Assembly (NCBI RefSeq): GCF_932276165.1
Contig: NC_064001.1
Location: 9,679,501-9,743,500, forward strand
From: Plutella xylostella
Taxonomy: Eukaryota > Arthropoda > Insecta > Lepidoptera > Plutellidae
Reading direction: 5' to 3'
DNA: 64,000 bases
The notes under the pieces: model-generated
The model's database searches: none
What the model was told of the DNA's origin: nothing
Seen by the model: only the letters and a program-made list of their open reading frames with translations
Part shown: positions 23,915 to 33,497 of the stretch, in pieces
Position numbering within the stretch: the first letter of the stretch is position 1
How the letters are laid out: every line of letters begins with the position of its first letter
Translations under genes and position numbers: made by a program

Positions 23915-26744
23915 TTAAGTCGATTGGAAGCTTGTTATATAGGAAAAAACTGCCTGGTATCGCGCACAGTGTTTCGCAATTTTCAGTCTAGCCGTCAACA
24001 TTTCAATACGAATTTCTTTCCGTCTCGACTTGTTTCTTGTCGTTCTCTCGTCAGCTGACTCATACCTAGGCAAGTTTTTAGCGAGGTAAGTTAAAAGTAC
24101 TAAAATGTATAAGGAAGGGACGGTTAAGATGCCCAACCTAACAAAAAAATTCTCTACAGGAGACCCAGGGTGCAATTCGTACCATTGTTCGTATGGCCCG
24201 TTTTTGACTTACGAACGCTTTCCTCATATTGTAGTAATGACTTTGACCCCAGAACATTATGCTGTATCTTAACCTCGACTCCACTAATGCAAAGTATACC
24301 ATTTTGAGACGTTCGAGGCTAAGCTCATCTCTTAAGCTTCTGATAGCAAAGCATGCTGAACTAATTGAACCCTCTATTGATATAAGCTCCTGCTTCCAGT
24401 TCAGGAATGTGTCAATGGTAACACCTAAGAACTTGACTTCTTCAACCAAACCGATCTTATCTCCATTGAACTCAATATCCAGCGTATCATGATTTCTGGC
24501 TGTGTTTCTGAAGATAATAGCACTAGTTTTATTTGGGTTCAAGTGGAGATTGTTGCTACTGAACCATGTATCGAAAGCTGTGAGAGCGGCTCTAACGTTT
24601 TGATTCAGTGTGTTAAGGTCGTCAGCATACAGTACCGCGTTTGTATCATCTGCGTATAAAACTAATTCAATATTTGGGATATTTCGGTACATATAGCTGA
24701 TGAGATCATTTGTGAAGGTGATGAAGAAGATTGGGCCCAGAATTGATCCCTGAGGAACACCTCTCGTCACCTTAACCATTTTAGACTTAACAACCCTTTC
24801 TGTGCCGTTGTCGTCACATTTTAATTCAACAAATTGATGTCTATTTTGTAAATAATTTTTAAATATGTCAAACGCTTGTCCTCTTACTCCGTAGTGTTCT
24901 AATTTAGTTAGTAATATTGAGTGGTCGACTGTGTCAAAAGCTGCACTTAAATCTAGAAATAAACCAAGCACCTTCTTACGATCGTTCAGCTTTTTTATAG
25001 TGTCGTCGACAAGAGACTCAATGGCATCTATTGTACCAACTCCCTTCTGATAGCCAAACTGTCTATGGTTTAATACCTTGTTGGTATTTAAGTGTACTAT
25101 CAGTCTGTGTTTAAGTAGTTTTTCATACAGTTTGGATAAGGTTGGTAGCAATGAGATCGGTCTATACTTTTTTGGGTCAGTTCTAGAGCCTTTTTTAAAA
25201 ATCGGTAGTATTTTAGCAATTTTTAACTGTTCTGGAAATATAATATGTTCCATACAGTTGTTAAAGAAGATAGCCAATGGTTCAGCCAAGATATCGATAT
25301 TTTCCTTTATGACGCTTATAGGTATATCATCGTAACCACATGACCACTTGTTTTTCATTTTGGCTACTAATTTTATAAGCTCCTCTGATGTGACAGTTTT
25401 AAGATGCATGTTTTGTTCTACTCTATCTGTGCTGTCTATAAGTATGGAATGTGATGTATTAAAATTTTCTGTAACTACTTGTTCACTATTGTCAAAAACT
25501 TTACTAAATAAGTCTACAATTATTTTAGGGTCATCTATAATCCTATTTTCTTCTTTAAGTATTATTTTTTCTTTTGCTTTTTGTATTTCTTTGTTCCGAT
25601 GTTTGTTGATTACTTTCCATATTGATTTTGATGAAAATTCTGATTTGGAAAGTTCTTTCGTGACAGTGTTCTTTTTTAGTGCCCGTATAACCTTACGATA
25701 AAGTGAAATGTATCTGTGCTTGTATTGTAATACCGATTCATCATTGGTTCGGTTTCCGGAACCTAAGAAACGCTTCATTTTGCTGGAAACCCTTAAACCT
25801 TTTGATATCCACTGAATCTTGTTTTCTTTATTCAGGTGAATTTTCTTCGTCCGCTTAACAAAGCTGCAATTGAATATTTCTGAGAATCTGTGTAAAAATC
25901 CGTTTATGCCAAGCGAATTCCAGTTTTGGTTCTGAATTTTACTCCTGAAAGTATTATTATTTTTAGTACTGAAAACTCTTTGCTCTTTGTAAATAAATTG
26001 ACTGTTACCATTGCGGCTGGCGGAAGAAGCTGAAGTCTTGTATGTGGCTGTGATACCTGCGTGGCCATCTGCCATATTGTTATGGTCAATTTTAATATTC
26101 AGTATGTCATCATTAGGAAGGTTTGTCAATACGTTGTCAATGCACGATTGTGAGTTGTTACGAATAAAAGTTACATCATCAATGAGCGGTCTAAAATTAA
26201 AACAAGTCAAGAGATTCAAAAAGTCATTCTTATGGTTACTATCCGCTAAAAGATCTACGTTAAAATCGCCCACGAGGATGACCCTCTTGTTGAAAAAGTG
26301 TTCCATTAGTGATTCCAACTTATTCATAAAACAGTCGAAGTTCTTGTCAGAAGGTGTACGGTACAAGCATAGGATATGTAAGTTCGTATCATTATCTTTT
26401 ATGCCACAGATTTCAAAGCAATCCATTTTATAAAACTTTTTACAAATTTCGAGTTCTTCAAATTTACAACTTTGGTGACCTAATATAAGAGAACCACCTC
26501 TAGACTTAATCACTCTGTGATTATATGAGGCCATATGGTAATTGTTAATATTAAAAAGTGGAGCTGAAAATTTATTTAGAAAGTGCTCTGTCATGCAAAC
26601 GTACATAGGTTGGTCCTTCAGACAGTTAATATATAATTCAAATTCATCCTTTTTATTATTAATACTACAGACATTTTGATAAAATATGTGAACATTTTTT
26701 ATGTTAGGCTTTACATTATTTTCAACAGCGAAAAAAATCTTCAC
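23915..26744 (-). pseudogene. LINE ORF2: endonuclease and reverse transcriptase, one frameshift
   Basis: 868 residues are open (26744-24138). They start with an apurinic-type endonuclease (IFYQNVCSINNKKDEF, VGDFNVDLL). The reverse transcriptase follows with LFLDLSAAFDTVDH, the RGVPQGSILGP fingers motif and the catalytic YADD box at about residue 690. Near 24160 the frame shifts and the last 60 or so residues continue in another frame (24175-23915). A single lesion like this suggests recent loss of function. Confidence 0.82.
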
Positions 26745-27933
26745 TTGTTTGAGTACTGGCCGAATGATAGTTTACAATATTTGTTTGTGTACATACACTG
26801 CTAGAATATAAACTCTCCTGTTTTTTCTTATACATTATAAATTTGTTCATATATTCTATTTTTAACGTTTGTCGAAGGAGAAGCCTACATGCGTGAATAC
26901 GGTGAAACATTTTTGGGTTTTCGCTGTGATAATCAATCAGATCAGCATACATAACATTATCAAACAGACAACATATTTGGTGAAGTACTGTATTGAGACT
27001 GTATTCATCTATGCACATATTCCTGCATACATTACCCACTATCACGTTAGTATGTGTAAGTAAGGATAATGAATGCTTTAGATTTGACTCTAGGGATCTG
27101 ATGTTGGAGTCGTGTGATCCTGCTAGAATAATTACATAGTCAGATTTAGTTAAATTTTTACATTGTGATACACAAGACATCAAAACCTGTTCCATGTTAG
27201 CATTTTGTTTTATCATAGAACATACTATATAATTATTCCCTACTAGCTGTTGTAAGATTTGTCGCATATGTCTCCCTTTTTCATCAGCGAACAAAAATAT
27301 TTTTCGCTTATCTTGCGAATTGGGAGACTGTTTTGTCTTGTCACCACTGTGATATGTTTGGTTTTGTAAAATATTTGCCGGGATATGCTCCGATGTGTTT
27401 GGGCTCGTTATGTCTACGATACTAGCGACGTCTGGATACTTTTTGCTGCAATGGTATGTTCGAGATTTTTTGTTCTCGTTGATGAAAGCTGGTAGTTGGG
27501 ATTCTGTACTTTTGCGATACAATTCCATAAGTGCATTGTTACTAAGTTGATTTGGTGATGTTTTTGGTATTCCCATTTTTGTGGTAGTTGCAATTTGTTT
27601 CCTAAATTGCGGGGAGCAAAACTTTAAAGGTGTGGAGCATTTAGAGGATGGTCCTGGAGAATGGCACACTGTTTTATACCTTTTTATAGTAGTTTCACAA
27701 TCTATTAGTTTCTGTTTAAGAGCAACGTTTTCGCTGTTGAGATTATCGATTTCGTTATTTGCAACATTCAACTCTAGTGTTAATTTTTCAAGCTCATTTT
27801 GTAGTTCTAGTGTGTACTGTTTGTCCTCTATCAAGTTAGGAAGACTTTGATAGGATATGTCCAATAAGGATTCGTTTTCTGAGAAGCTCAATCTTTTGGT
27901 ACGTCTTCGTGTAGTTATATTCTCATTTTCCAT
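26722..27933 (-). CDS. LINE ORF1: coiled coil plus SGNH-esterase-like domain
   Basis: A complete 403-residue frame. Residues about 25-95 form a coiled coil rich in Leu, Glu and Asn (ELQNELEKLTLELNVANNEI). Residues about 210-350 resemble the SGNH esterase fold found in ORF1 of some CR1-type LINEs. A beta-strand/loop reads VIILAGSHDSN and a late FHRIHACR replaces the usual catalytic Asp-x-x-His block. The usual GDS serine is not evident (IFLFADEKG), so activity is doubtful. The stop overlaps the ORF2 start by 23 bases. Confidence 0.7.
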   Translation of the reverse strand: MENENITTRRRTKRLSFSENESLLDISYQSLPNLIEDKQYTLELQNELEKLTLELNVANNEIDNLNSENVALKQKLIDCETTIKRYKTVCHSPGPSSKCSTPLKFCSPQFRKQIATTTKMGIPKTSPNQLSNNALMELYRKSTESQLPAFINENKKSRTYHCSKKYPDVASIVDITSPNTSEHIPANILQNQTYHSGDKTKQSPNSQDKRKIFLFADEKGRHMRQILQQLVGNNYIVCSMIKQNANMEQVLMSCVSQCKNLTKSDYVIILAGSHDSNIRSLESNLKHSLSLLTHTNVIVGNVCRNMCIDEYSLNTVLHQICCLFDNVMYADLIDYHSENPKMFHRIHACRLLLRQTLKIEYMNKFIMYKKKQESLYSSSVCTQTNIVNYHSASTQTSEDFFRC

Positions 27934-28089
27934 TTTTAAATTGGTGCACCTGCACCTGGTGCCACCTATAGTGTAATATTGGTACTGCTTAGAACAATCT
28001 TAATAAGGCAGATTAATTCGTCTTTTTAGTTTATTTCTGATTTTAACGGTATTCGTTGATTTCGATCACAAATAAATTACAAAAGAATC

Positions 28090-28160
28090 ATCGTGCGACG
28101 GGATCGAACCCGAGCCTCTCGGATGGCGAGTCGGAGTCTTATCCGACTGGGCTACTCCTC
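28090..28160 (-). promoter_or_regulatory. tRNA-like sequence with A- and B-box motifs in the LINE 5' region
   Basis: Read on the - strand, TAGCCCAGTCGG resembles a pol III A box. GGTTCGATCC, about 35 bases later, fits a B box. A near-perfect anticodon-type hairpin with a CUCGCCA loop lies between. The acceptor ends do not pair well, so a working tRNA is unlikely. It sits about 160 bases upstream of the ORF1 start and could be an internal promoter or a captured tRNA-derived repeat. Confidence 0.5.
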
Positions 28161-29248
28161 AGTTAGAAGGCATATTGAAATAGGTGATCTTGTTCAACCT
28201 TTTCTTTTTGTTTTCAATTTAACCGTTAGTGGACTTTGGTCAAGTGATATCGACACAATGATGCAAGTTAAATGATTGTTAATTCACTATCACAGAAACC
28301 ACTTGATAATCACTTAATTGTTTCACATTTGTTTTAACTTGATAATTAGTTTTATATTCACATGTTTTAGTATTTATAAACACTTTATTTATGCACTTTA
28401 GTTTGTTATGATATACTATGTTATTTAATTATTTTATAGTCGTTTAATCACTTAGATAACACTTTTGCAGGTCATTTATGACTTTACGTAGGTTTTAATG
28501 TTACTTTGAACATATTTTAGTAGTTGTGTCTATTTTTATTAAATTTTCGAAAATCGTATCTCTCTAAGTAGACTGTATTATCTGTAATATCTGTTTCTCA
28601 CTGGCAACAACTGTACCGACTAGATCCTATTATTAGAACCGAAGGTTTTATAGACGTAATGCAATGTTGCACATCACATACCTAACCAAACTTAGGTAGG
28701 TACATATGTATCTACTATCTACACTCCAAAACACCCTTAGCCAAGGGTATTATGCAGTCTTAGTCAATCCGCACAGTCTTGCTTAACACCGTTACTTTTA
28801 CAGTCTACTTGCCTAACGCAATAAGCGTAAGTTAAGTTAACCTTAAAGATTAAAACTGCATTGTTGAGTTTTCCAACACTGTAAGAATCTTGTCTTACTG
28901 CACTCTTGACAAAATCTCTTTTATAACCAATTTCTGCAGCCTAAATTCAATATGACACCTAAAGATTTATATGAGTACTAAAGGAAACCACTTAACAATC
29001 ATAAGTGTTAACAGGTGTCAGTGAGCACTCTTGTATAGCTTTAGGTTCTAGAAACAGTTTAAACCTATAACATCTTAATTATTATTGCTTTGACTAATAC
29101 CATTTTAACACTTAAACCTGCTGTTGACACTAATTTCATTTTTTAACTCATCTTTATCGCTTTATGTTAGAACTGAGATAATTATAACACAGTTATACAG
29201 GTTAAAGTTATAAAAATAGCTGTAACTGAGGGTAAAATGTTTGTTGGG

Positions 29249-31518
29249 CCATAATGTCAACGATCGCCCGACTTTGGGACAGAATGGGTTTCTTCGCGCC
29301 AACTGTATTGGTAGCTAAGTTATTAATTAAGAAACTATGGCAGCTGAAGGTGGATTGGGACGAAGTCCCGCCCGACCAGGTAGTAAGGCTTTGGCGACAA
29401 TTTTGTCGCGAACTGCCGGCGCTTAATGAGATAAAAATCCCTCGTTGTCTCAGCGTCGCGACTGGTTGCGAGGTGACCTTGGTAGGGTTCGCAGATGCTA
29501 GTGAGCAGGCGCAAGGCGGCGTTGTTTACGTGCACGTCGCTTCTCCGTCGGGTAATGTGGTCCGCCTTCTCTGCGCGAAGTCCAAGATAGCACCCACCCC
29601 GCCCCATACGATTGCTCGTATGGAGCTTTGCGCAGTTCTTTTACTGTCGAAATTATTACGCTCAGTACTTGAAACGTATAATTCCCGCATTCCAATTAGG
29701 GTCCGCGCCTACACAGATTCCAAGGTTGCGCTTTATTGGATAAAAAATTCGCCTCACCGTTGGCAAACATTTGTTGCCAACCGTGTTATTAAAATAAATG
29801 AAAATGTATCCGCTGAAAACTTTCATCACGTCGCGGGGACAGACAACCCGGCCGACTGCCTGTCGCGCGGCGTCGACCCCTCTAAACTGAAAGCCCATCC
29901 GCTGTGGTTTAACGGGCCGTCCTGGCTACCATCGAATGCTTCACAGTGGCCTTCCTTTGATGAAGTTAACGATTCCACTTTAGACGTCGTTCCCGAGCAA
30001 AGGAACCTAGTTCACGCTGTTTTGACACCTGCTGACGAGTGTAGTATTTACCCCGCTGCTTCTCGTTCCTCGTCATGGACCAAACTCCTGCGAATAATCG
30101 TTTATATATGTAGGGTTTTAAAACTATTACCACGCCGCGAACCTACGTGTATTACCGCTACTGACTTGGAGTACGCAGAAACAAAATTGCTGCAAATACT
30201 CCAAAACAAACATTTTAAAGATGAGTTATTAAATATTAAAAATGACTTGCCTGTTTCCCCGGTGCTTAATAAATTAAGACCGTTTTTACACAACGACCTA
30301 ATCCGAGTTGGCGGCCGACTCTCCAATTCCGATTTAGATTTCGATAATCAACACCCGATACTTCTGCCTCGTGATGATCACGCGGTTAACCTGATAATAC
30401 AATATTATCACAAAAAATATTTGCACGCAGGGCCAGAGTTGCTCCTGTCATTACTTCGCCAGAAGTACTGGATTCTATCTGCTCGGCGCGTAGTGCGGAG
30501 GATAGTGCACCAATGCAATGTTTGCTTTCGCGCGCGCCCGCGTCCGACTTATCCGCTGATGGCTGACTTGCCCGACTGTCGCACGAAGCAAGTTACGAAG
30601 CCATTCACCCACACAGGTTGTGACTACGCAGGGCCTATCGCTTACACTCCTGTTCGTCGCCGTGGAGCTAAGGCTATGAAGGCCTATATTTGCGTCTTCA
30701 CATGTCTTACCACTCGCGCACTACATATTGAGGTAGCGACTGACCTGAGCAGCGCCAGTTTTTTGGCCGCTTTAAAGCGTTTCTTGTCCCGCCGAGGCCC
30801 GGTAAAGGTCATGCATTCTGATAGGGGAACTAATTTTGTCGGCGCTAATTCTTACTTACGCGACCTTTACAAATTTCTAAACAGCGACGAATTCAGTTGC
30901 AGTCTCAAGCAGGAGCTCACAGAAAACCGAATTGAATGGAAATTTAACTGCCCAGCCAGTCCACATTTCGGGGGGTGCTGGGAGAGCATGGTGAAGGTGG
31001 TAAAGAATCACCTATTTAAAGTGATTGGTCAACAGCTGCTTTCATATGAAGAGCTGGTTACTGTACTCGCTCAAATCGAGAGTGTACTCAATTCGCGGCC
31101 TCTTACTGTGCTCAGTGCGGACCCCGCTGAACCCGCCGCGCTGACGCCCAGCCATTTTCTTCACACCGCGCCTTTACTTTCGTTGCCCGCGGCTGAAGTG
31201 CATGACGACAACCTTAGCCTACTTCATAGGCACTCGTTGCTCGATAAACTCGTACAATCCTTTTGGAGGAGATGGAGAGTGGAATACTTACATGGCTTGC
31301 AGACTCGACAGAAATTGAATGTTCCATCCTCTGCTATTATACCTGGAACAGTTGTAGTTATCATAGATGATAACGCGCCTCCGCTTTCGTGGCCATTGGC
31401 GATTGTCGACAAAGTTCATCCTTCAAGGGATGGAGTAACGCGGGTAGTTACTGTAAGGACTGCTAGGGGCACATACGCTCGCCCGGTTGTACGTTTATGT
31501 CCGCTCCCGTCACAATAA
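29249..31518 (+). pseudogene. BEL/Pao pol, RNase H and integrase part
   Basis: An open frame of 754 residues continues the BEL/Pao pol after repeat A. An RNase H-like region carries FADASEQAQGG and AYTDSKVALYW (about residues 75-170). A zinc-binding H2C2 integrase N-domain is at about 380-425 (HKKYLHAG, HQCNVC). The integrase core has LTTRALHIE, MHSDRGTNFVG and SPHFGGCWE. The frame ends at 31518, shortly before the 3' LTR. The internal sequence appears intact; it is cut off from the RT only by the repeat A insertion. No envelope gene was seen. Confidence 0.88.
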
Positions 31519-31642
31519 ACAATACATTAGTATCTACCGCTGTAGTTTATAATTAGTTTTAGTTACCGCATTAGCTAGGCTATAATTTTGTCTCGTTTCA
31601 CTTATGAATGTTTTAAAGGTGACCCTTTAAGGGGGGAGGAAA

Positions 31643-32160
31643 TGGTGTCGCCACCTATCTTTTAATATATTTACTTTCATAATTTTCGCAAGGTTTCGAT
31701 CCTAAAATCCTTTTCCCTATTTCCGCTTATGTCGTGCACCGCAACGCTACGTGTGGCAACACTGTCTGCGCCACCCACAGACAATCAGTTCCGAAAACGA
31801 ATTCATGGCCGCCGTCGCGCTAAGTTATTCGCGATTGAACTTATTTTCAAAATAGACGATTGGCTAGTTGCTAAAGTCTTCCGCTTCTTCTTTATTCGTG
31901 GTGAACCGCTAACCGAAGAATATCAGTGTGTGTGTTGAGTGCTGCAGTGCTTTGGATTGCTCTGATCTCTGATCGATCGAGCACGTGGCGCCAGGCGAGG
32001 GTCTGGAAGCCGGCCGCCTTTTCCTGGTCTCCTGAACTGCCTCCAGCGACCAGGTAGGTGCACGACACTTCATCAACCCTTTCCCTCGGTGAGACACCTT
32101 GCTGTAGTTTCTTTTATTTTTTTTTTCTATCGAAGGGACTCCGGCTTAGCGGCGTTACCA
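31643..32160 (+). repeat. BEL/Pao 3' LTR
   Basis: This LTR matches the 5' LTR except for the missing 17-bp stretch and a few substitutions. It is followed by the target repeat CTGAT. Confidence 0.9.
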
Positions 32161-32259
32161 CTGATGTTTTAACAACATTAGCATCCAGGTCCCTGATGTC
32201 ATGTAACGTTTGACACTAGTATTTTCTAACCTCTATAAGAATAACAAATACACATTGAA

Positions 32260-33205
32260 AGATAAGATAAGATAAGATAAGATAAATTTATTAAAATTCC
32301 ACAAAAATCATACAAATTATAACTATTCTAAATATGTTATTTATAGAACTTAAATATACTTAATCAAACCTGAACTAAGGTACGCTATGTACTTTGTATC
32401 TCAGGTATGCTTAAAGAGCACATAATGTAAATAAAAATCCAAAAATAATACAGTAAAATTTAGTTAATCCGATCTACCTATATAAAACTAACGGTGTAAA
32501 AGTTTAAATTTAATTAGGGTCATACATAGAAATAAAAACTAGGTTATTAGGTAAATTGGCAAAATGAGGTAAACAAAACAAAATGATTACAAGACAATTT
32601 TAGACTAGTCAGCAAGGTTTTTATGTCAGCATGTGAAAAGAGTTGTCAGCATTAAGATTAATAAAACAGTGTCATACATAATAATTACGTAGGTAAATTA
32701 CCTATTACTAGGCTATTTTAAATTAGACCACTCGTAGGGACCTCATAATCAGTAGAGTTGATCATCTTCAATTCGGCAAATTTCCTAGCTGGACAGGCTT
32801 CCTCGCCGGTTTTATGGTCACTAGGTTTTTTGAAGCGGAGGCACGTCGCACATACTGGGGGCTCAGTTGTCTGGGGGCACTCTTTGATGGTATGGCCGAC
32901 TTGTCCGCAGTGACCACAAGTTGACTCGGGCTCTCGGCAAAATTTGGCTGAGTGGCCATATTGCTGGCACTTGAAGCACCTCGAGACATATGTGTAGTCT
33001 CTAACGGGGCATGATGACCAGTGAAGATATACTCGACGCTGTGATATCAGTAGTTTCCTTACGTCAGCTGGGACTTCCAAAATATAGTTAGAATATAGGC
33101 CTCCTTTCTTTCCTGAGAGATGACTTAGTTTAATATTGCTTACTATGGACTCTCGTTCTGAGTTTGGGAAATGGTCAGCTATATTCTGTTCATATAAGTA
33201 ATCTA
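32260..33205 (-). mobile_element. 3' part of an ORF1-only LINE (zinc-knuckle ORF1, 3' UTR, tail)
   Basis: The frame 33205-32718 carries three CCHC/CCHC-like knuckles (CFKCQQYGHSAKFC, CGHCGQVGHTIKEC, then CATC..H..C), as in R1/Jockey-clade ORF1 proteins. It ends in a stop. About 450 bp of non-coding sequence follows, then a (TTATC)n-type tail (32268-32285), with no ORF2. It is separated from its 5' part (39145-39836) by the RTE-type LINE. Confidence 0.72.
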
Positions 33206-33497
33206 AATAAATAAAATAAAATAAAAAAGCCTTTTATTTCGTGCATGCCGACAAACAATCTATCACACATAAAGTAGTAGTTATAATGAATTATGAACTT
33301 AAATACACTTACAATAAATTTTCTATACTTACTTACAAATCAATTAAAATAAATTTTCTATATAATTTACTTGAATACATTCCCATTACATATATTAAAT
33401 TTAATGGTATTGAATTGAATTGAATTTATTTTTATGCGTAATTTATTTTAAAAAAAAACATTTCTTAATACTATTCATGCAGCTTGCAGGAACCCCT

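Larger units (their letters stand above)
23568..28728 (-). mobile_element. Near-full-length CR1-like LINE in repeat A
   Basis: The LINE runs from a 5' region at about 28728 to an (ATTG)n-type tail at 23571-23592, a tandem tail as in CR1/L2 elements. It has two overlapping frames: ORF1 (27933-26722) and ORF2 (26744 to about 23915, with one frameshift near 24160). The insertion point is clear from comparison with the uninterrupted repeat A at 14662. Confidence 0.85.
22347..29248. mobile_element. Repeat A, second copy, inserted in BEL/Pao pol and itself interrupted
   Basis: The ends match the solitary copy (CCCAACTAACA.. and ..TGTTTGTTGGG). Flanking CC on each side fits a 2-bp target duplication; removing one copy restores the pol reading frame phase. 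It is split by a MITE at 22887-23242 and by a LINE at about 23568-28728. The remainder is co-linear with 13796-15176. Confidence 0.8.
19001..32160 (+). mobile_element. BEL/Pao LTR retrotransposon with nested insertions
   Basis: The LTRs (19001-19535 and 31643-32160) both run TGGTGTCGCC...GCGGCGTTACCA. The whole is flanked by the 5-bp target repeat CTGAT (18996-19000 and 32161-32165). A polypurine tract (about 31629-31642) precedes the 3' LTR. The coding part is split: gag-end/protease/RT at 19950-22346 and RNase H/integrase at 29249-31518, with repeat A between. The LTRs differ mainly by one indel of about 17 bp, so the insertion is young. The N-terminal half of gag is missing, so it cannot move by itself. 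Confidence 0.92.

Noticed and set aside
28090..28160. Functional tRNA gene
   Set aside because: A and B boxes and an anticodon-like arm are present, but the acceptor stem does not pair and the sequence lies inside a LINE.
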